Assembly: GCA_900544365.1 (NCBI GenBank)
Contig: UQVF01000001.1
Coordinates: 1-64,000, forward strand
Length of the DNA stretch: 64,000 bases
Source of the DNA: an uncultured Veillonella sp.
Lineage (GTDB): Bacteria; Bacillota; Negativicutes; Veillonellales; Veillonellaceae
Direction of reading: 5' to 3'
Position numbers and translations under genes: made by a program. Positions 1 through 8,943 of this stretch are shown here, one piece after another. Within the stretch, counting starts at the first letter, position 1. Each line of letters starts with the position of its first letter. A model generated the notes under the pieces. It saw only the letters and a program-made list of their open reading frames with translations. It did not search any database and was not told the origin of the DNA.

Positions 1-30
1 ATAATATGAATGAAATTTAATAAATTCAAT

Positions 31-58
31 TTGAATAATCTACAAAAAGGTCTATAAT
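31..58 (+). promoter_or_regulatory. Candidate promoter of the autotransporter gene
   Basis: A TTGAAT box at 31-36 and a TATAAT box at 53-58 are separated by 16 bp, close to the sigma-70/sigma-A pattern. They lie about 80 bp upstream of the autotransporter start codon, leaving a 5' leader with a short CTAG...CTAG dyad and a GAGGGG ribosome binding site at about 129-134. Confidence 0.5.
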
Positions 59-140
59 AATTATAAATATATATGTTTCAAATTGATGATGACAGAACTA
101 GCCGGGCAAGACGACTAGATCGAACAATGAGGGGAACAAC

Positions 141-3100
141 ATGAAGAAACAAAAAGTAGCATTCTATGTAGCAAGTATGTTAGTGTTGGGAAGTCATGTA
201 GTAGGTTATGCTGACGGTGATACGCATACGTATGTGTTGGATGGTGGACAAGTGACCGGTACGGGTACCCATGCCATAGCCATCGGTAGTGGATCCAGTG
301 TGAATGGGATGTCTGCTATCGCAATAGGGGATAGTGCAGAGGTTACGGTAGATGGAGGGGTTGCTATAGGGGTTAACTCCATTGCAGATAGATCAGGCAA
401 AACGGCTAGTTATATTGGTTATAATCCAATGAGTAATACACATTATAAATATGGTGAAGCTGGGGCAGATAATCCAAAACTTGAAGCCTTATATGAAAAA
501 ATTCGTCAAGCTAATTATAAAGTACTACAAGCAGAAGAGGATGTTGAAAGAGCTGAGTATAAGAAAAAACAGAAAGAACGTGGTGCAGAGGAAGCGGTAG
601 CAAGTGCAAATGCTCAAAAAGCCAAAGCGGATCAAGATTTGGTTAATGCAGAGAAAGCTTATACAGCAGCGATAGAGGAAGCAAATAAAACGGATAATGA
701 TGCTATTAGTAGTGCTTGGAATGCTACAGATGGGGCGGTGTCTGTAGGCGGTATAAAAGATGGGAAACAACATACTCGTCAAATTACCAATGTAGCAGCA
801 GGGTATGAAGATACAGATGCTGCTACAGTGGGGCAACTACGGGTGCTTCGTAATCGGTTAGAGCGAGAAAAACCACGTTATATTTCCATAAAAAGTCGAG
901 ACCTTGGTGTAGATAGCAATGAAAATAATAATGGTGCTACTCAAGAAGGTGCCATTGCCATTGGCCCGAGGGCAAAATCAGAAAGTGAAAATGCCATTGC
1001 TATTGGGCGTAATGTACAAATCGGTCAAAACTCAAAAAATACAGTAGCTATTGGTATTGGAATTGATAAAACGGGTATCCATAGTGTAAATATTGGGGAA
1101 GGTACAACTACATCAGGTGAATATAGTACAGCTGTGGGGCAAGGGGCAAAAGCAGGGGATTCTGCACTGGCTATCGGTGGTTCAGCTAAAGCTGAAAGTA
1201 AGAATAGTGTGGCAGTAGGTCGCGCAGCTACAATTGGAACTAGTGCACTAGGAGCTACAGCGCTAGGTGACTCAGCAAATTCAGATGAAAGTCAGTCTGT
1301 CAGTGTGGGATATAGTGCACATGCTTATCAATTTGGATCTATTGCAGTAGGCGCTCATACAGAAACTCATGGAAATGGATCTATCGCTATTGGTCATAAT
1401 AGTAAAGTTGGAGAAAGTGGCAACCAAGCATACGGTGGAATCAGTATTGGGATGGACTCTAAAACAGTAGTTAGAAATGGTGTTGCCTTAGGTACAGGGT
1501 CTTATGCAGATCGGGCTGTAAATTCTAGGTCTAATCGAGGATATGATCCATCTTTGCATGGACCTCATTTTACTGATGCTACGACAGAGGCAGCAGTAGC
1601 AAGCTCAGAACGAAGTATATGGAAAGCCACTGACTCAGCTGTATCTGTAGGTGACAGTCGTACTGGTTATCATAAAACTCGCCAAATCATTAATGTGGCA
1701 GCTGGTGGAGAAGATACAGACGCTGTCAACGTAGCTCAGTTAAAAGCATTAGAAAAACGTAATACAATATTGGCAGGTAATGATGTGCCCTTTAAGGCAG
1801 ATGGTACTGTATCTGATGCTACACTGGATACACGTGTATATACGCCAGGGGATAAAGAAATTAAAATTCAAGGTAAGGCGAATACCGTGTATGGAATTGC
1901 TCCTCAAGCAGGTGCTAAAGCTCCTGATGGTAAAAGTGACTATGCAGCGCCAACATTATATAGCTCTGATAATTTGATTACCTATAAGGATTCAACTGAC
2001 TCTATCTTGCGTATCGGTTTGCTGAAAGCGCCGACATTTACCGGGATAAATTTTGATAATCCTCTTATGAATATTTCATTAGGAAGTAATGATAAAGGAC
2101 ATTTAACATTGACTACCAGTGGTAAAGGTGATGGTGCAACATCTACAACAAGCCCCGTATTGACAGCGGCTTCTTTAAAAGATGTATTAAAGGCCGAATC
2201 AGGTATTAAAATCACTGAAAAGGATGGGGGAGAATACGGTAAAACATATACACTTAGCTTGAATAAGACTGAGTTGAAAGGTGACCCTGACTTTAAAGGA
2301 GACAAGGGAGATAAAGGAGATCATGGTAAGTCCGCCTACGATGTATGGAAGGACATGCGAGGAAATGGTGAAAAAACAAAAGAAGACTATTTGAAAGCCA
2401 TAAAAGGTGAACCAGGTATACAAGGTCCACAGGGTGAGCGAGGGTTACAAGGTGAAACCGGAGCAACAGGTGCTAAAGGAGAAAAGGGTGAAACCGGAGT
2501 AGCAGGACCTAGAGGTGAAAAAGGCGAGACTGGCACGGCTGGTAAAGATGGATCTGATGGTAAATCTGCTTATGAATATTGGAAAGAAATCAAAGGTAAT
2601 GAAAATAAAACAGAAGATGACTTCCGAAAAGCGTTAGAAGGTGGAACAAAAAGCAATACTCAAGAGTACGAAAAGTTAGAGCATCAAATTGGAGAACTTG
2701 GTAATGATCTACAAGAGTTGCGCAAGGAAAGTCGTAAAGGTGATGCTTTGGGTGCTGCTTTATCAGCATTAAAACCAATCCAATATGATCCTTTAGAGCC
2801 AACACAGTTTATGGCTGGTATTGGACATTATAAAAATGCGAATGCTTTTGCTATCGGTATCGCTCATTATACAAAAGAATCAACAATGTTCCATGCAGGT
2901 GTATCCATGGTACGTGGTGGCACTATGATTAATGGTGGCGCTACTTTCAAATTTGGTGATAGTCCAGAGAAAAAAGCGGTACCAGAGCGTTATCGTAATG
3001 GTCCTATTTCCTCTGTACTCGTATTACATGATGAAATGGTCGCTATGAAAGAAGCTTATGGCCGTGAGATTACAGTGTTGGCACAAGAAAACAATCATCT

Positions 3101-3164
3101 ACGACAAGATATCGCAGTATTGCAACAAGAAATGCAAGCGTTGCGAGCTATGGTTCATAAATAG
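141..3164 (+). CDS. Trimeric autotransporter adhesin (YadA-like) with collagen-like segment
   Basis: Predicted surface adhesin of the type Vc (trimeric autotransporter) class, 1007 residues. A signal peptide occupies residues 1-24, with GYA before the cleavage site. YadA-type head repeats (AIAIG, SVAVG and similar) occur at about 40-90 and 270-460. Two neck motifs of the form AxDSAVSVG...TRQIxNVAAG...DTDAVNxxQL lie at about 192-234 and 493-537. Between the first head and first neck is a charged coiled-coil stretch (about 115-183). A collagen-like run of 17 uninterrupted Gly-X-Y triplets spans 756-806, flanked on both sides by a GKSAYxxWKxxxGN module, with a shorter Gly-rich piece at 714-729. 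The YadA anchor is at about 870-939. Unusually, 68 further residues including a coiled coil follow the anchor. The gene stands alone between its own promoter and terminator. The class is clear; the host ligand cannot be inferred. Confidence 0.93.
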   Translation: MKKQKVAFYVASMLVLGSHVVGYADGDTHTYVLDGGQVTGTGTHAIAIGSGSSVNGMSAIAIGDSAEVTVDGGVAIGVNSIADRSGKTASYIGYNPMSNTHYKYGEAGADNPKLEALYEKIRQANYKVLQAEEDVERAEYKKKQKERGAEEAVASANAQKAKADQDLVNAEKAYTAAIEEANKTDNDAISSAWNATDGAVSVGGIKDGKQHTRQITNVAAGYEDTDAATVGQLRVLRNRLEREKPRYISIKSRDLGVDSNENNNGATQEGAIAIGPRAKSESENAIAIGRNVQIGQNSKNTVAIGIGIDKTGIHSVNIGEGTTTSGEYSTAVGQGAKAGDSALAIGGSAKAESKNSVAVGRAATIGTSALGATALGDSANSDESQSVSVGYSAHAYQFGSIAVGAHTETHGNGSIAIGHNSKVGESGNQAYGGISIGMDSKTVVRNGVALGTGSYADRAVNSRSNRGYDPSLHGPHFTDATTEAAVASSERSIWKATDSAVSVGDSRTGYHKTRQIINVAAGGEDTDAVNVAQLKALEKRNTILAGNDVPFKADGTVSDATLDTRVYTPGDKEIKIQGKANTVYGIAPQAGAKAPDGKSDYAAPTLYSSDNLITYKDSTDSILRIGLLKAPTFTGINFDNPLMNISLGSNDKGHLTLTTSGKGDGATSTTSPVLTAASLKDVLKAESGIKITEKDGGEYGKTYTLSLNKTELKGDPDFKGDKGDKGDHGKSAYDVWKDMRGNGEKTKEDYLKAIKGEPGIQGPQGERGLQGETGATGAKGEKGETGVAGPRGEKGETGTAGKDGSDGKSAYEYWKEIKGNENKTEDDFRKALEGGTKSNTQEYEKLEHQIGELGNDLQELRKESRKGDALGAALSALKPIQYDPLEPTQFMAGIGHYKNANAFAIGIAHYTKESTMFHAGVSMVRGGTMINGGATFKFGDSPEKKAVPERYRNGPISSVLVLHDEMVAMKEAYGREITVLAQENNHLRQDIAVLQQEMQALRAMVHK

Positions 3165-3217
3165 GGGAAAAGTAATCAGTTTCATACTGTTCTATTCAGC
3201 ATCAGTAGATTGATTAG

Positions 3218-3242
3218 AAAAGGGTCCTTAGGGACCCTTTTT
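3218..3242 (+). terminator. Rho-independent terminator of the autotransporter gene
   Basis: A 10-bp perfect stem (AAAAGGGTCC, 3218-3227, with its complement at 3232-3241) and a 4-nt loop run into five T residues, about 55 bp after the stop codon. Confidence 0.9.
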
Positions 3243-3264
3243 AATATCTTACTATATGCAAATA

Positions 3265-3303
3265 CAACAGAGGCAAGTTGAGCGAATCAACTTGCCTCTG
3301 TTG
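3265..3303. terminator. 16-bp perfect hairpin between convergent genes
   Basis: CAACAGAGGCAAGTTG at 3265-3280 is perfectly complementary to 3288-3303, with a 7-nt loop. It lies between the convergent autotransporter and metQ-like genes. There is no strong T-run on either side, so a terminator role for the minus-strand gene is likely but not certain. Confidence 0.5.
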
Positions 3304-3375
3304 CTGTATAGTTAAGTATGTATGATAATTGTTAGTGTTTATTTTTATTTGGAGGAGTCTATTCTAGTGGCTCTA

Positions 3376-4197
3376 TTAGAATGCTGGAAGAATAGCACCT
3401 TTGTATTTGTCTTCGATGAATTTTTTGATTTCTGGACTTTGTAAAGCTTTTACCAATTTCACGATTTCATCACGTTTTTCATCGCCTTCACGAACAGACA
3501 CAATGTTTACATATGGAGAATCTTTAGATTCTAAGAACAATGCATCTTTAGTTGGGTTAAGGTTTGCACCTAAAGCAAAATTAGTGTTGATAACAGAAAT
3601 CGTAGAATCATCTAATGTACGAGGTAATTGAGCAGCCTCTAATTCAACAAATTTTAAGTGTTTAGGGTTGTCTTTGATATCTTGTACAGTAGCAGAGATG
3701 CTGTTAGGGTCATTTAATGTGATTAAACCTGCTTTAGAAAGCAATAATAATGCACGACCACCATTTGTAGCATCAGATGGGATAGCTACTTGAGCTCCAT
3801 CTTCGATGTCTTTCAAATCTTTTACTTTTTTGGAGTATACGCCCATTGGTTCGATATGAACAGCACCTGCAGTTGCAATGTGAGTTCCTTTTTCCTTGTT
3901 GAAGTTTTCTTGGTAAGGAATATGAGCGAAGAAGTTCGCATCAAGTTCTTTGTCATTCAAGGAAACGTTAGGTTGTACATAATCGCTGAACTCAACGATT
4001 TCTAATTTGATGCCCTCTTTAGCAAGGATTGGTTTTACTTGCTCTAAGATTTCAGCATGAGGTACTGGGGAGGCCCCGATTTTTAATGTTTTACCTGCAT
4101 CGGAACCAGTGGAGCTAGTGCCAGTGGTTCCACAGCCACCGATTAATAAGGCAGCGCCTAATACAGCTGTTGCTGCTAAACTAAATAATTTCTTCAT
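3376..4197 (-). CDS. metQ: MetQ/NlpA-family substrate-binding lipoprotein
   Basis: This 273-residue protein is a MetQ/NlpA family lipoprotein, the solute-binding component of a methionine-type ABC importer, expected to be lipid-anchored at the outer face of the cytoplasmic membrane. The signal peptide ends in a lipobox (LIGGC, lipidated Cys22). The mature part shows family features: a KIGASPVPHAEIL start, a DYVQPNVSLNDKELDANFFAHIPY-type segment, and AIPSDATNGGRALLLL. A ribosome binding site AAAGGAG sits 8 nt before the ATG. No ATPase (MetN) or permease (MetI) gene is adjacent, so its transporter partners must be encoded elsewhere. D- or L-methionine is the family's usual ligand, but other ligands are possible. 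Confidence 0.88.
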   Translation of the reverse strand: MKKLFSLAATAVLGAALLIGGCGTTGTSSTGSDAGKTLKIGASPVPHAEILEQVKPILAKEGIKLEIVEFSDYVQPNVSLNDKELDANFFAHIPYQENFNKEKGTHIATAGAVHIEPMGVYSKKVKDLKDIEDGAQVAIPSDATNGGRALLLLSKAGLITLNDPNSISATVQDIKDNPKHLKFVELEAAQLPRTLDDSTISVINTNFALGANLNPTKDALFLESKDSPYVNIVSVREGDEKRDEIVKLVKALQSPEIKKFIEDKYKGAILPAF

Positions 4198-4420
4198 GTG
4201 TTATCTCCTTTTCTTTTGTGTACTTACATAGTGAATTTCTACTTGCTTAGTATACCAATAGTTTGGTTATAAGTAAAATATGTTATATATCTAAGTTGTT
4301 ATAATAATAGACTATAATATGAATTGCTGATATTATGAAAGTAATTGTATATATCTGAAACCAAGGTGGATTATTATAGCAGAATACGTAGACTTAAAGT
4401 ATATAAGAATATGAAAATAT

Positions 4421-4460
4421 AAAAACCCCTCTTCAGAATATGTTAATTCAAGATGAGGGG
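4421..4460 (-). terminator. Terminator of menA (minus strand)
   Basis: On the minus strand a CCCCTC...GAGGGG stem (4455-4460 with 4426-4431, plus weaker inner pairing) is followed by TTTTT (4425-4421). This is the expected layout for termination about 100 bp beyond the menA stop. The rest of the 366-bp gap between metQ and menA shows only AT-rich sequence, with a TATACT box near 4246-4251 on the minus strand that could serve metQ. Confidence 0.7.
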
Positions 4461-4563
4461 ATTCGTTATTTTTATATATGGCTACATATACGTATGTCAT
4501 AAAAACACATATTTAGTATTATATGACTGCATTCAGTAGTAAACCGAGTGCTGTCACACATAT

Positions 4564-5469
4564 TTATGAAATTGTGTTCAGTAGCAACCCTATAGCCCAT
4601 AAGAAATGATACAATGTACAAGATATAGAGGTAAATTTCATAGCCTCGTTTAATCGTACTGGATCAGCATTGATATTGAAGATATGAATGACTTTCATAG
4701 CAGGTAGTAGGGAAAGTAAAGCTATTAGGGAAGGCCACGGAATAAGTCCTAAGATAGTCCACAGTAGTATCCATAGGGAACTAATGAGGAAGAGTCCTTG
4801 TAAAAGCTTAAGGCCTCTTTCACGGCCTAGGAGAATGACTAAGGTGCGTCGACCGTGGTTAGCATCGTTAGTGAAGTCTCGCAAATTGTTGGTCATCATA
4901 ATAGCACCGATTAAGATAGTAGAAGGTATCGCTGGAATCAGAAAAATCCAGTGCAAGGTATGCGTCCAAGCGTAGAGGGTAATGCCTACGATGGCAAAAC
5001 CCATGGCAAGACCAGAGGCGAGTTCACCAAAAGGAGTGCGAGAAATGGGTTTAGGTCCGCCCGAATATAGGATGCTAGTTAGTATGCAAAGTATACCCAC
5101 AGGAATATACCACCAAGTTATAGCATTAGCGAGAGCGATGCCTAAGATGAGGGGAAGTATAGTCGTAACATATCCCCAACGTTTAATCACAGTAGGGGCG
5201 ATACCATCACGAACGATGGAACCACTGTTGCCCGAAACTTGTGTGAGATCAAGGCCAGATTTGAAATCAAAGTATTCATTCCAAATGTTGGCAGCGATTT
5301 GCGCGCTTAGTACAGATATTAGAATGCCTAGGGTATAGACCAAGGATAGCCAAATAGGTTGTATGGTTTCAAATTGCGTAGCCCCTATGGCAGATCCTAA
5401 GACAACGGGACTGAAAGCAGCCGTTAAGGTGCGGGGCCGAATTAATGCAAAAAATTGTGACAGATTCAT
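4564..5469 (-). CDS. menA: 1,4-dihydroxy-2-naphthoate polyprenyltransferase (MenA)
   Basis: An integral membrane prenyltransferase of the UbiA superfamily that attaches a polyprenyl chain to 1,4-dihydroxy-2-naphthoate in menaquinone synthesis. The N-terminal ALIRPRTLTAAFSPVVLG motif and the NIWNEYFDFKSGLD segment, which carries the first Asp-rich prenyl-diphosphate/Mg site, are MenA-like. A second Asp-rich site (NNLRDFTNDANHGRRTL) and about eight hydrophobic segments follow. The frame extends two codons further upstream (ATG at 5475), but AAAGGA abuts that codon, whereas it is 5 nt from the ATG at 5469, which I prefer. It stands alone. Its presence implies menaquinone-based anaerobic electron transport; the other men genes are not in this window. 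Confidence 0.9.
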   Translation of the reverse strand: MNLSQFFALIRPRTLTAAFSPVVLGSAIGATQFETIQPIWLSLVYTLGILISVLSAQIAANIWNEYFDFKSGLDLTQVSGNSGSIVRDGIAPTVIKRWGYVTTILPLILGIALANAITWWYIPVGILCILTSILYSGGPKPISRTPFGELASGLAMGFAIVGITLYAWTHTLHWIFLIPAIPSTILIGAIMMTNNLRDFTNDANHGRRTLVILLGRERGLKLLQGLFLISSLWILLWTILGLIPWPSLIALLSLLPAMKVIHIFNINADPVRLNEAMKFTSISCTLYHFLWAIGLLLNTIS

Positions 5470-5682
5470 AGTCATCCTTTCATCATTATGAAGTTATATA
5501 ATATATGGTATCATTCTAACCTAAATAGGAGATTATGACAAATTATAGGATGAAAAACAATTATACATGAAATGTAATAGTAGAGTATAATAGAAAGAAG
5601 TAGAGGATAGGCATAGTATTCAAATGTCATAGAAAAGTGCTTAGTATGCTATAGGCTAGACCTATAAGAATAGGAGTTATTC

Positions 5683-7140
5683 ATGATTACACATGCTCTA
5701 TTAACAGATATGTATCAATTTACCATGATGCAAGGTTTATTTACACAAAACAAACATCGTACCCGTTGCGTGTTCGATCGTTTTTATCGGACAAATCCGT
5801 TCAAAGGTGCTTATACAGTGGTAGCCGGATTGGAACAGGTCATCGAGTATGTGAAAGGCTTGCAATTCGCAGAGGAAGATATTACCTATTTACGTCAAAC
5901 GGGTGTGTTCACTGAGGCATTTTTAGAATATTTAACAACATTCCGCTTCACAGGCACTATCTATGCAGCGCCAGAAGGATCTGTCGTATTTCCTGGGGAA
6001 GTGTTACTTCGAGTAGAAACGGCCAAGGATGAGGCTATTTTAATGGAAACAGCGCTTTCCATGTTTTTGAATCATGAGTCCTTGATTGCGACCAAAGCCC
6101 GCCGTATCCGATCTGTTATTGGTAAGGATGGGGTAGCAGAATTTGGCATGCGTCGTGCTCAAGGGGTAAGCGCAGCAGTACAAGGGGCTAGGGCGGCTTT
6201 CATTGGTGGATTTGATAGTACTAGTGATGTATACAGTGCTGCCTTGTATGGCATGCGACCGGTAGGGACTATGGCACACAGTTGGGTCATGAGTTTTCCA
6301 ACTGAAATTGATGCGTTCCGTGCCTATGCAAATCAATATGAAGATAATTTGGTGTTTTTAGTGGACACCTATAATACACTGCATAAAGGTGTGCCTGCGG
6401 CGATTCAAGTGTTCCAAGAGATTCGTGAACGTCGTGGTGGCACTATGCCGTCTGTGTATGGTATTCGCCTGGATAGTGGTGATTTAGCGTACTTATCTAT
6501 TGAGGCCCGTAAGATGTTAGATGAGGCAGGATTTAAAGAGGCATTAATTTTTGCTACCAATGATCTAGATGAATATAAAATTGCGGACTTGAAACAGCAA
6601 GGGGCTGCCATTACTGCGTGGGGTGTAGGCACTAAACTGATTACGGCTGATGAAACACCAGCTTTAGGTGGTGTATACAAATTAGCCGGTCAATGGGAAG
6701 GGGACACCTTTATGCCTGCTATGAAATTCTCCGATAATATTGAAAAGGTGACAAACCCTGGCAAGAAAAAAGTATTACGCCTCATTAATGTACGAAATAA
6801 CAAGCTCATTGGCGACTTAATTTGTTTGGACCATGAAACAGTGGACACCACACAGGACTATGTGTTTAAAAATCCGCTACACCCATGGAAGCAAACAGTG
6901 CTGAAAGCAAATACGTTCAGAGTACAAGAATTATTAGTACCTATCTTTGTAGACGGAGAGTTAGTGTACGACGTACCAACCTTATCACAAGTGAAAGCCT
7001 ATGGAGAAGAGCAAATTCAATTGCTGTGGCCGGAATTTTTGCGACTTCGTAGAGCACCAGAGGTGAAAGTCAACATCAGCGAAGAATTGCATCAGTTGAA
7101 ATCTAAATTATTGTTGGAAAAAGTAGGGGACCCTAGTTAG
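5683..7140 (+). CDS. pncB: Nicotinate phosphoribosyltransferase
   Basis: A 485-residue cytoplasmic enzyme that converts nicotinate and PRPP to nicotinate mononucleotide in NAD salvage (Preiss-Handler pathway). The N-terminal LLTDMYQFTMMQG and the GTMAHSWVMSF motif, with the His that is phosphorylated during ATP-coupled turnover (His199), are diagnostic of the family. FGMRRAQG and YGIRLDSGDL are further conserved active-site segments. The length fits the long bacterial/Gram-positive PncB type. A clear AGGAG lies 7 nt before the ATG, and a TATAAT box at 5586-5591 is a possible -10 element. The next gene starts 12 bp downstream, so the two secreted-protein genes may be co-transcribed with it, though no functional link is obvious. 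Confidence 0.95.
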   Translation: MITHALLTDMYQFTMMQGLFTQNKHRTRCVFDRFYRTNPFKGAYTVVAGLEQVIEYVKGLQFAEEDITYLRQTGVFTEAFLEYLTTFRFTGTIYAAPEGSVVFPGEVLLRVETAKDEAILMETALSMFLNHESLIATKARRIRSVIGKDGVAEFGMRRAQGVSAAVQGARAAFIGGFDSTSDVYSAALYGMRPVGTMAHSWVMSFPTEIDAFRAYANQYEDNLVFLVDTYNTLHKGVPAAIQVFQEIRERRGGTMPSVYGIRLDSGDLAYLSIEARKMLDEAGFKEALIFATNDLDEYKIADLKQQGAAITAWGVGTKLITADETPALGGVYKLAGQWEGDTFMPAMKFSDNIEKVTNPGKKKVLRLINVRNNKLIGDLICLDHETVDTTQDYVFKNPLHPWKQTVLKANTFRVQELLVPIFVDGELVYDVPTLSQVKAYGEEQIQLLWPEFLRLRRAPEVKVNISEELHQLKSKLLLEKVGDPS

Positions 7141-7152
7141 GAAGGAGTTATT

Positions 7153-7965
7153 ATGAATTGGAAATGTGTGATGGCTAGTGTGGCATTAGTAGGGATGATG
7201 TGTTCAGGAAATGCAGCATCAATTGCATTGGATGGGCAAGGTAGTGTGGAGCTGCCTAGCTATATTTCAGTTGCTAATCATGATGATTTAATGGAAGGGT
7301 TTATAAAAAAAGAAGATACAGTTAGTGTAGTACCTTCTAATGATTGGCATATAGATGAAACAGAGGCTAAGGTACTAGATACAATTGTCAAAGGTGTAGT
7401 ACAACGTGGTCAACGCTATCAGTTACAAGGGCGTGATGAGCGGGGCTTACATACGGCAGAGTTGGTACACCTTCATATGACAGGTGCAGAAGCAGCTGAA
7501 TTGTGGAAGATAAAATATAAAGGAACGACGATAGCGCCACAATCTGTAGGAGAAACATTATATAACAAAATGGTGAAAGAAGTACAAAATATAGGACTCT
7601 ACAATGTGAACCTTATGGGTGGAAAACGTATAGAAAAGAATGGGGCAGCATTAGTTCCATTTATTACAAGTACTAATCCAGAGTTCAGTAGTACTGAGAT
7701 TATGAAAGCCGTATTACCCCTTGTGAACGTAAGATTTCTTGATGGAGAGATGATGAAACCTGTACGTCTACAAGGCGATACAGGGTTGTATACGCATGGT
7801 AGAGTACAATTAGATGTAGATGGATTTGTAGTACCTTCGTATATTAGCTTTGTAGGTCGGTATGGTCAGGATGGGGTATCTATCACATGGGTTACAACGG
7901 CGGATACATCGAGAGCCTATTGGAATCCTGTTATCAAGAGTCTGTTAGGTGTGAAGGGAGAATAA
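7153..7965 (+). CDS. Secreted protein of unknown function, first of a tandem pair
   Basis: A 270-residue protein I do not recognise. An N-terminal signal peptide (about residues 1-22, ending GNAA) has no lipobox, so export to the periplasm or beyond is predicted. The mature part is soluble-looking, without membrane spans. The motif LPSYIS near the N-terminus (about 35-40) recurs as VPSYIS near the C-terminus (about 232-237). Blocks such as YQLQGRDERGLHTA resemble YELQGADQYGLNTA in the next gene, and the C-terminal part also aligns by eye, so the two are probably diverged tandem duplicates. GGAGTT precedes the ATG. The pair lies directly behind pncB. Confidence 0.75.
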   Translation: MNWKCVMASVALVGMMCSGNAASIALDGQGSVELPSYISVANHDDLMEGFIKKEDTVSVVPSNDWHIDETEAKVLDTIVKGVVQRGQRYQLQGRDERGLHTAELVHLHMTGAEAAELWKIKYKGTTIAPQSVGETLYNKMVKEVQNIGLYNVNLMGGKRIEKNGAALVPFITSTNPEFSSTEIMKAVLPLVNVRFLDGEMMKPVRLQGDTGLYTHGRVQLDVDGFVVPSYISFVGRYGQDGVSITWVTTADTSRAYWNPVIKSLLGVKGE

Positions 7966-7969
7966 GTAG

Positions 7970-8941
7970 ATGAAATTTTGGAAGCAAATGGGACTGGCTG
8001 TCTTAGTGGCTAGCCTTGTGATGGGCTATGGACAAGTATCTGCACAAGTACATGATACTACCTATGAGGTGGTAGGTAGTACTGCATCAACGCCAGATGG
8101 GATAGCAGATAGTAGTACATCAATAACATATGGTATAGCTGGTACTAGTGAATTAATGTCAGATGAGGAAGTAGGAATTCCTTTGAGTGAGTATTTAGCT
8201 ATGGAGAAAAAGAAAAAACAAGAAAAGAAAAAAACGGGCGAAGAAAAAGCAGCAGAGTTCGTGGCGATGCTAGATCAGAATCCATTGCTTGATTTGCGTC
8301 AAACCATGGGACCAGAGATTACCGTTAAGCAATTGTCTTCTTCAAAGTTAGCAGAGGTAGGAAAAGGATATGTCTATGCTAACCTAGGTACAGTGGGTAC
8401 TACCGTTGCTAAAGTAAAGGACTATACAGGGCTGAAGAGCATGAAAGAAGGACTTAATCTAGGACATTATATGGATGTCTATGAATTGCAAGGCGCGGAT
8501 CAGTATGGATTAAATACAGCTTGGGTTCTTGTATTCCCGCTGCCTAAAGAATGGGTAATGGCCCCAGAATCATATGGAAAAGAGGGACTTTCACCGGCGG
8601 AAATGAATACGTATGCGAATGACATGAATGCCTTATTAAAGTATTTTAAAGTTAATATTGGAGAAGATAAAGATATTGATTATTCTCGAGATAAAATTCC
8701 AGCAAAGATACGATTACGAAATATGGAACCATTACATACGTTAACAGATAGCAAATATGGTACGATGACAACGGCGGGAACTATAACCTATGATATAAAA
8801 GGGATTCAATACCCTGCTTATCTACGGATAGCATTAGTGGGAACACCAAACTATTTTACAACGATTGTAATGGGAACTAGTGAAGTGGAAGGAACATTCT
8901 TTAAGCCCTACTTCTTGCAAATGTTACAACATATCAAGTAA
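7970..8941 (+). CDS. Secreted protein of unknown function, second of a tandem pair
   Basis: A 323-residue protein I do not recognise, starting 4 bp after the preceding related gene with a good AGGGAG ribosome binding site. A signal peptide (about residues 1-25, cleavage near VSAQ) has no lipobox. A Ser/Thr-rich segment is followed by a very basic Lys-rich stretch (about 74-88) and then the domain shared with the upstream gene (YELQGADQYGLNTA; a C-terminal block TITYDIKGIQYPAYLRIALVG). The Lys-rich linker is absent from its neighbour. A periplasmic or envelope-associated role is the only inference I can make. Confidence 0.75.
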   Translation: MKFWKQMGLAVLVASLVMGYGQVSAQVHDTTYEVVGSTASTPDGIADSSTSITYGIAGTSELMSDEEVGIPLSEYLAMEKKKKQEKKKTGEEKAAEFVAMLDQNPLLDLRQTMGPEITVKQLSSSKLAEVGKGYVYANLGTVGTTVAKVKDYTGLKSMKEGLNLGHYMDVYELQGADQYGLNTAWVLVFPLPKEWVMAPESYGKEGLSPAEMNTYANDMNALLKYFKVNIGEDKDIDYSRDKIPAKIRLRNMEPLHTLTDSKYGTMTTAGTITYDIKGIQYPAYLRIALVGTPNYFTTIVMGTSEVEGTFFKPYFLQMLQHIK

Positions 8942-8943
8942 GC

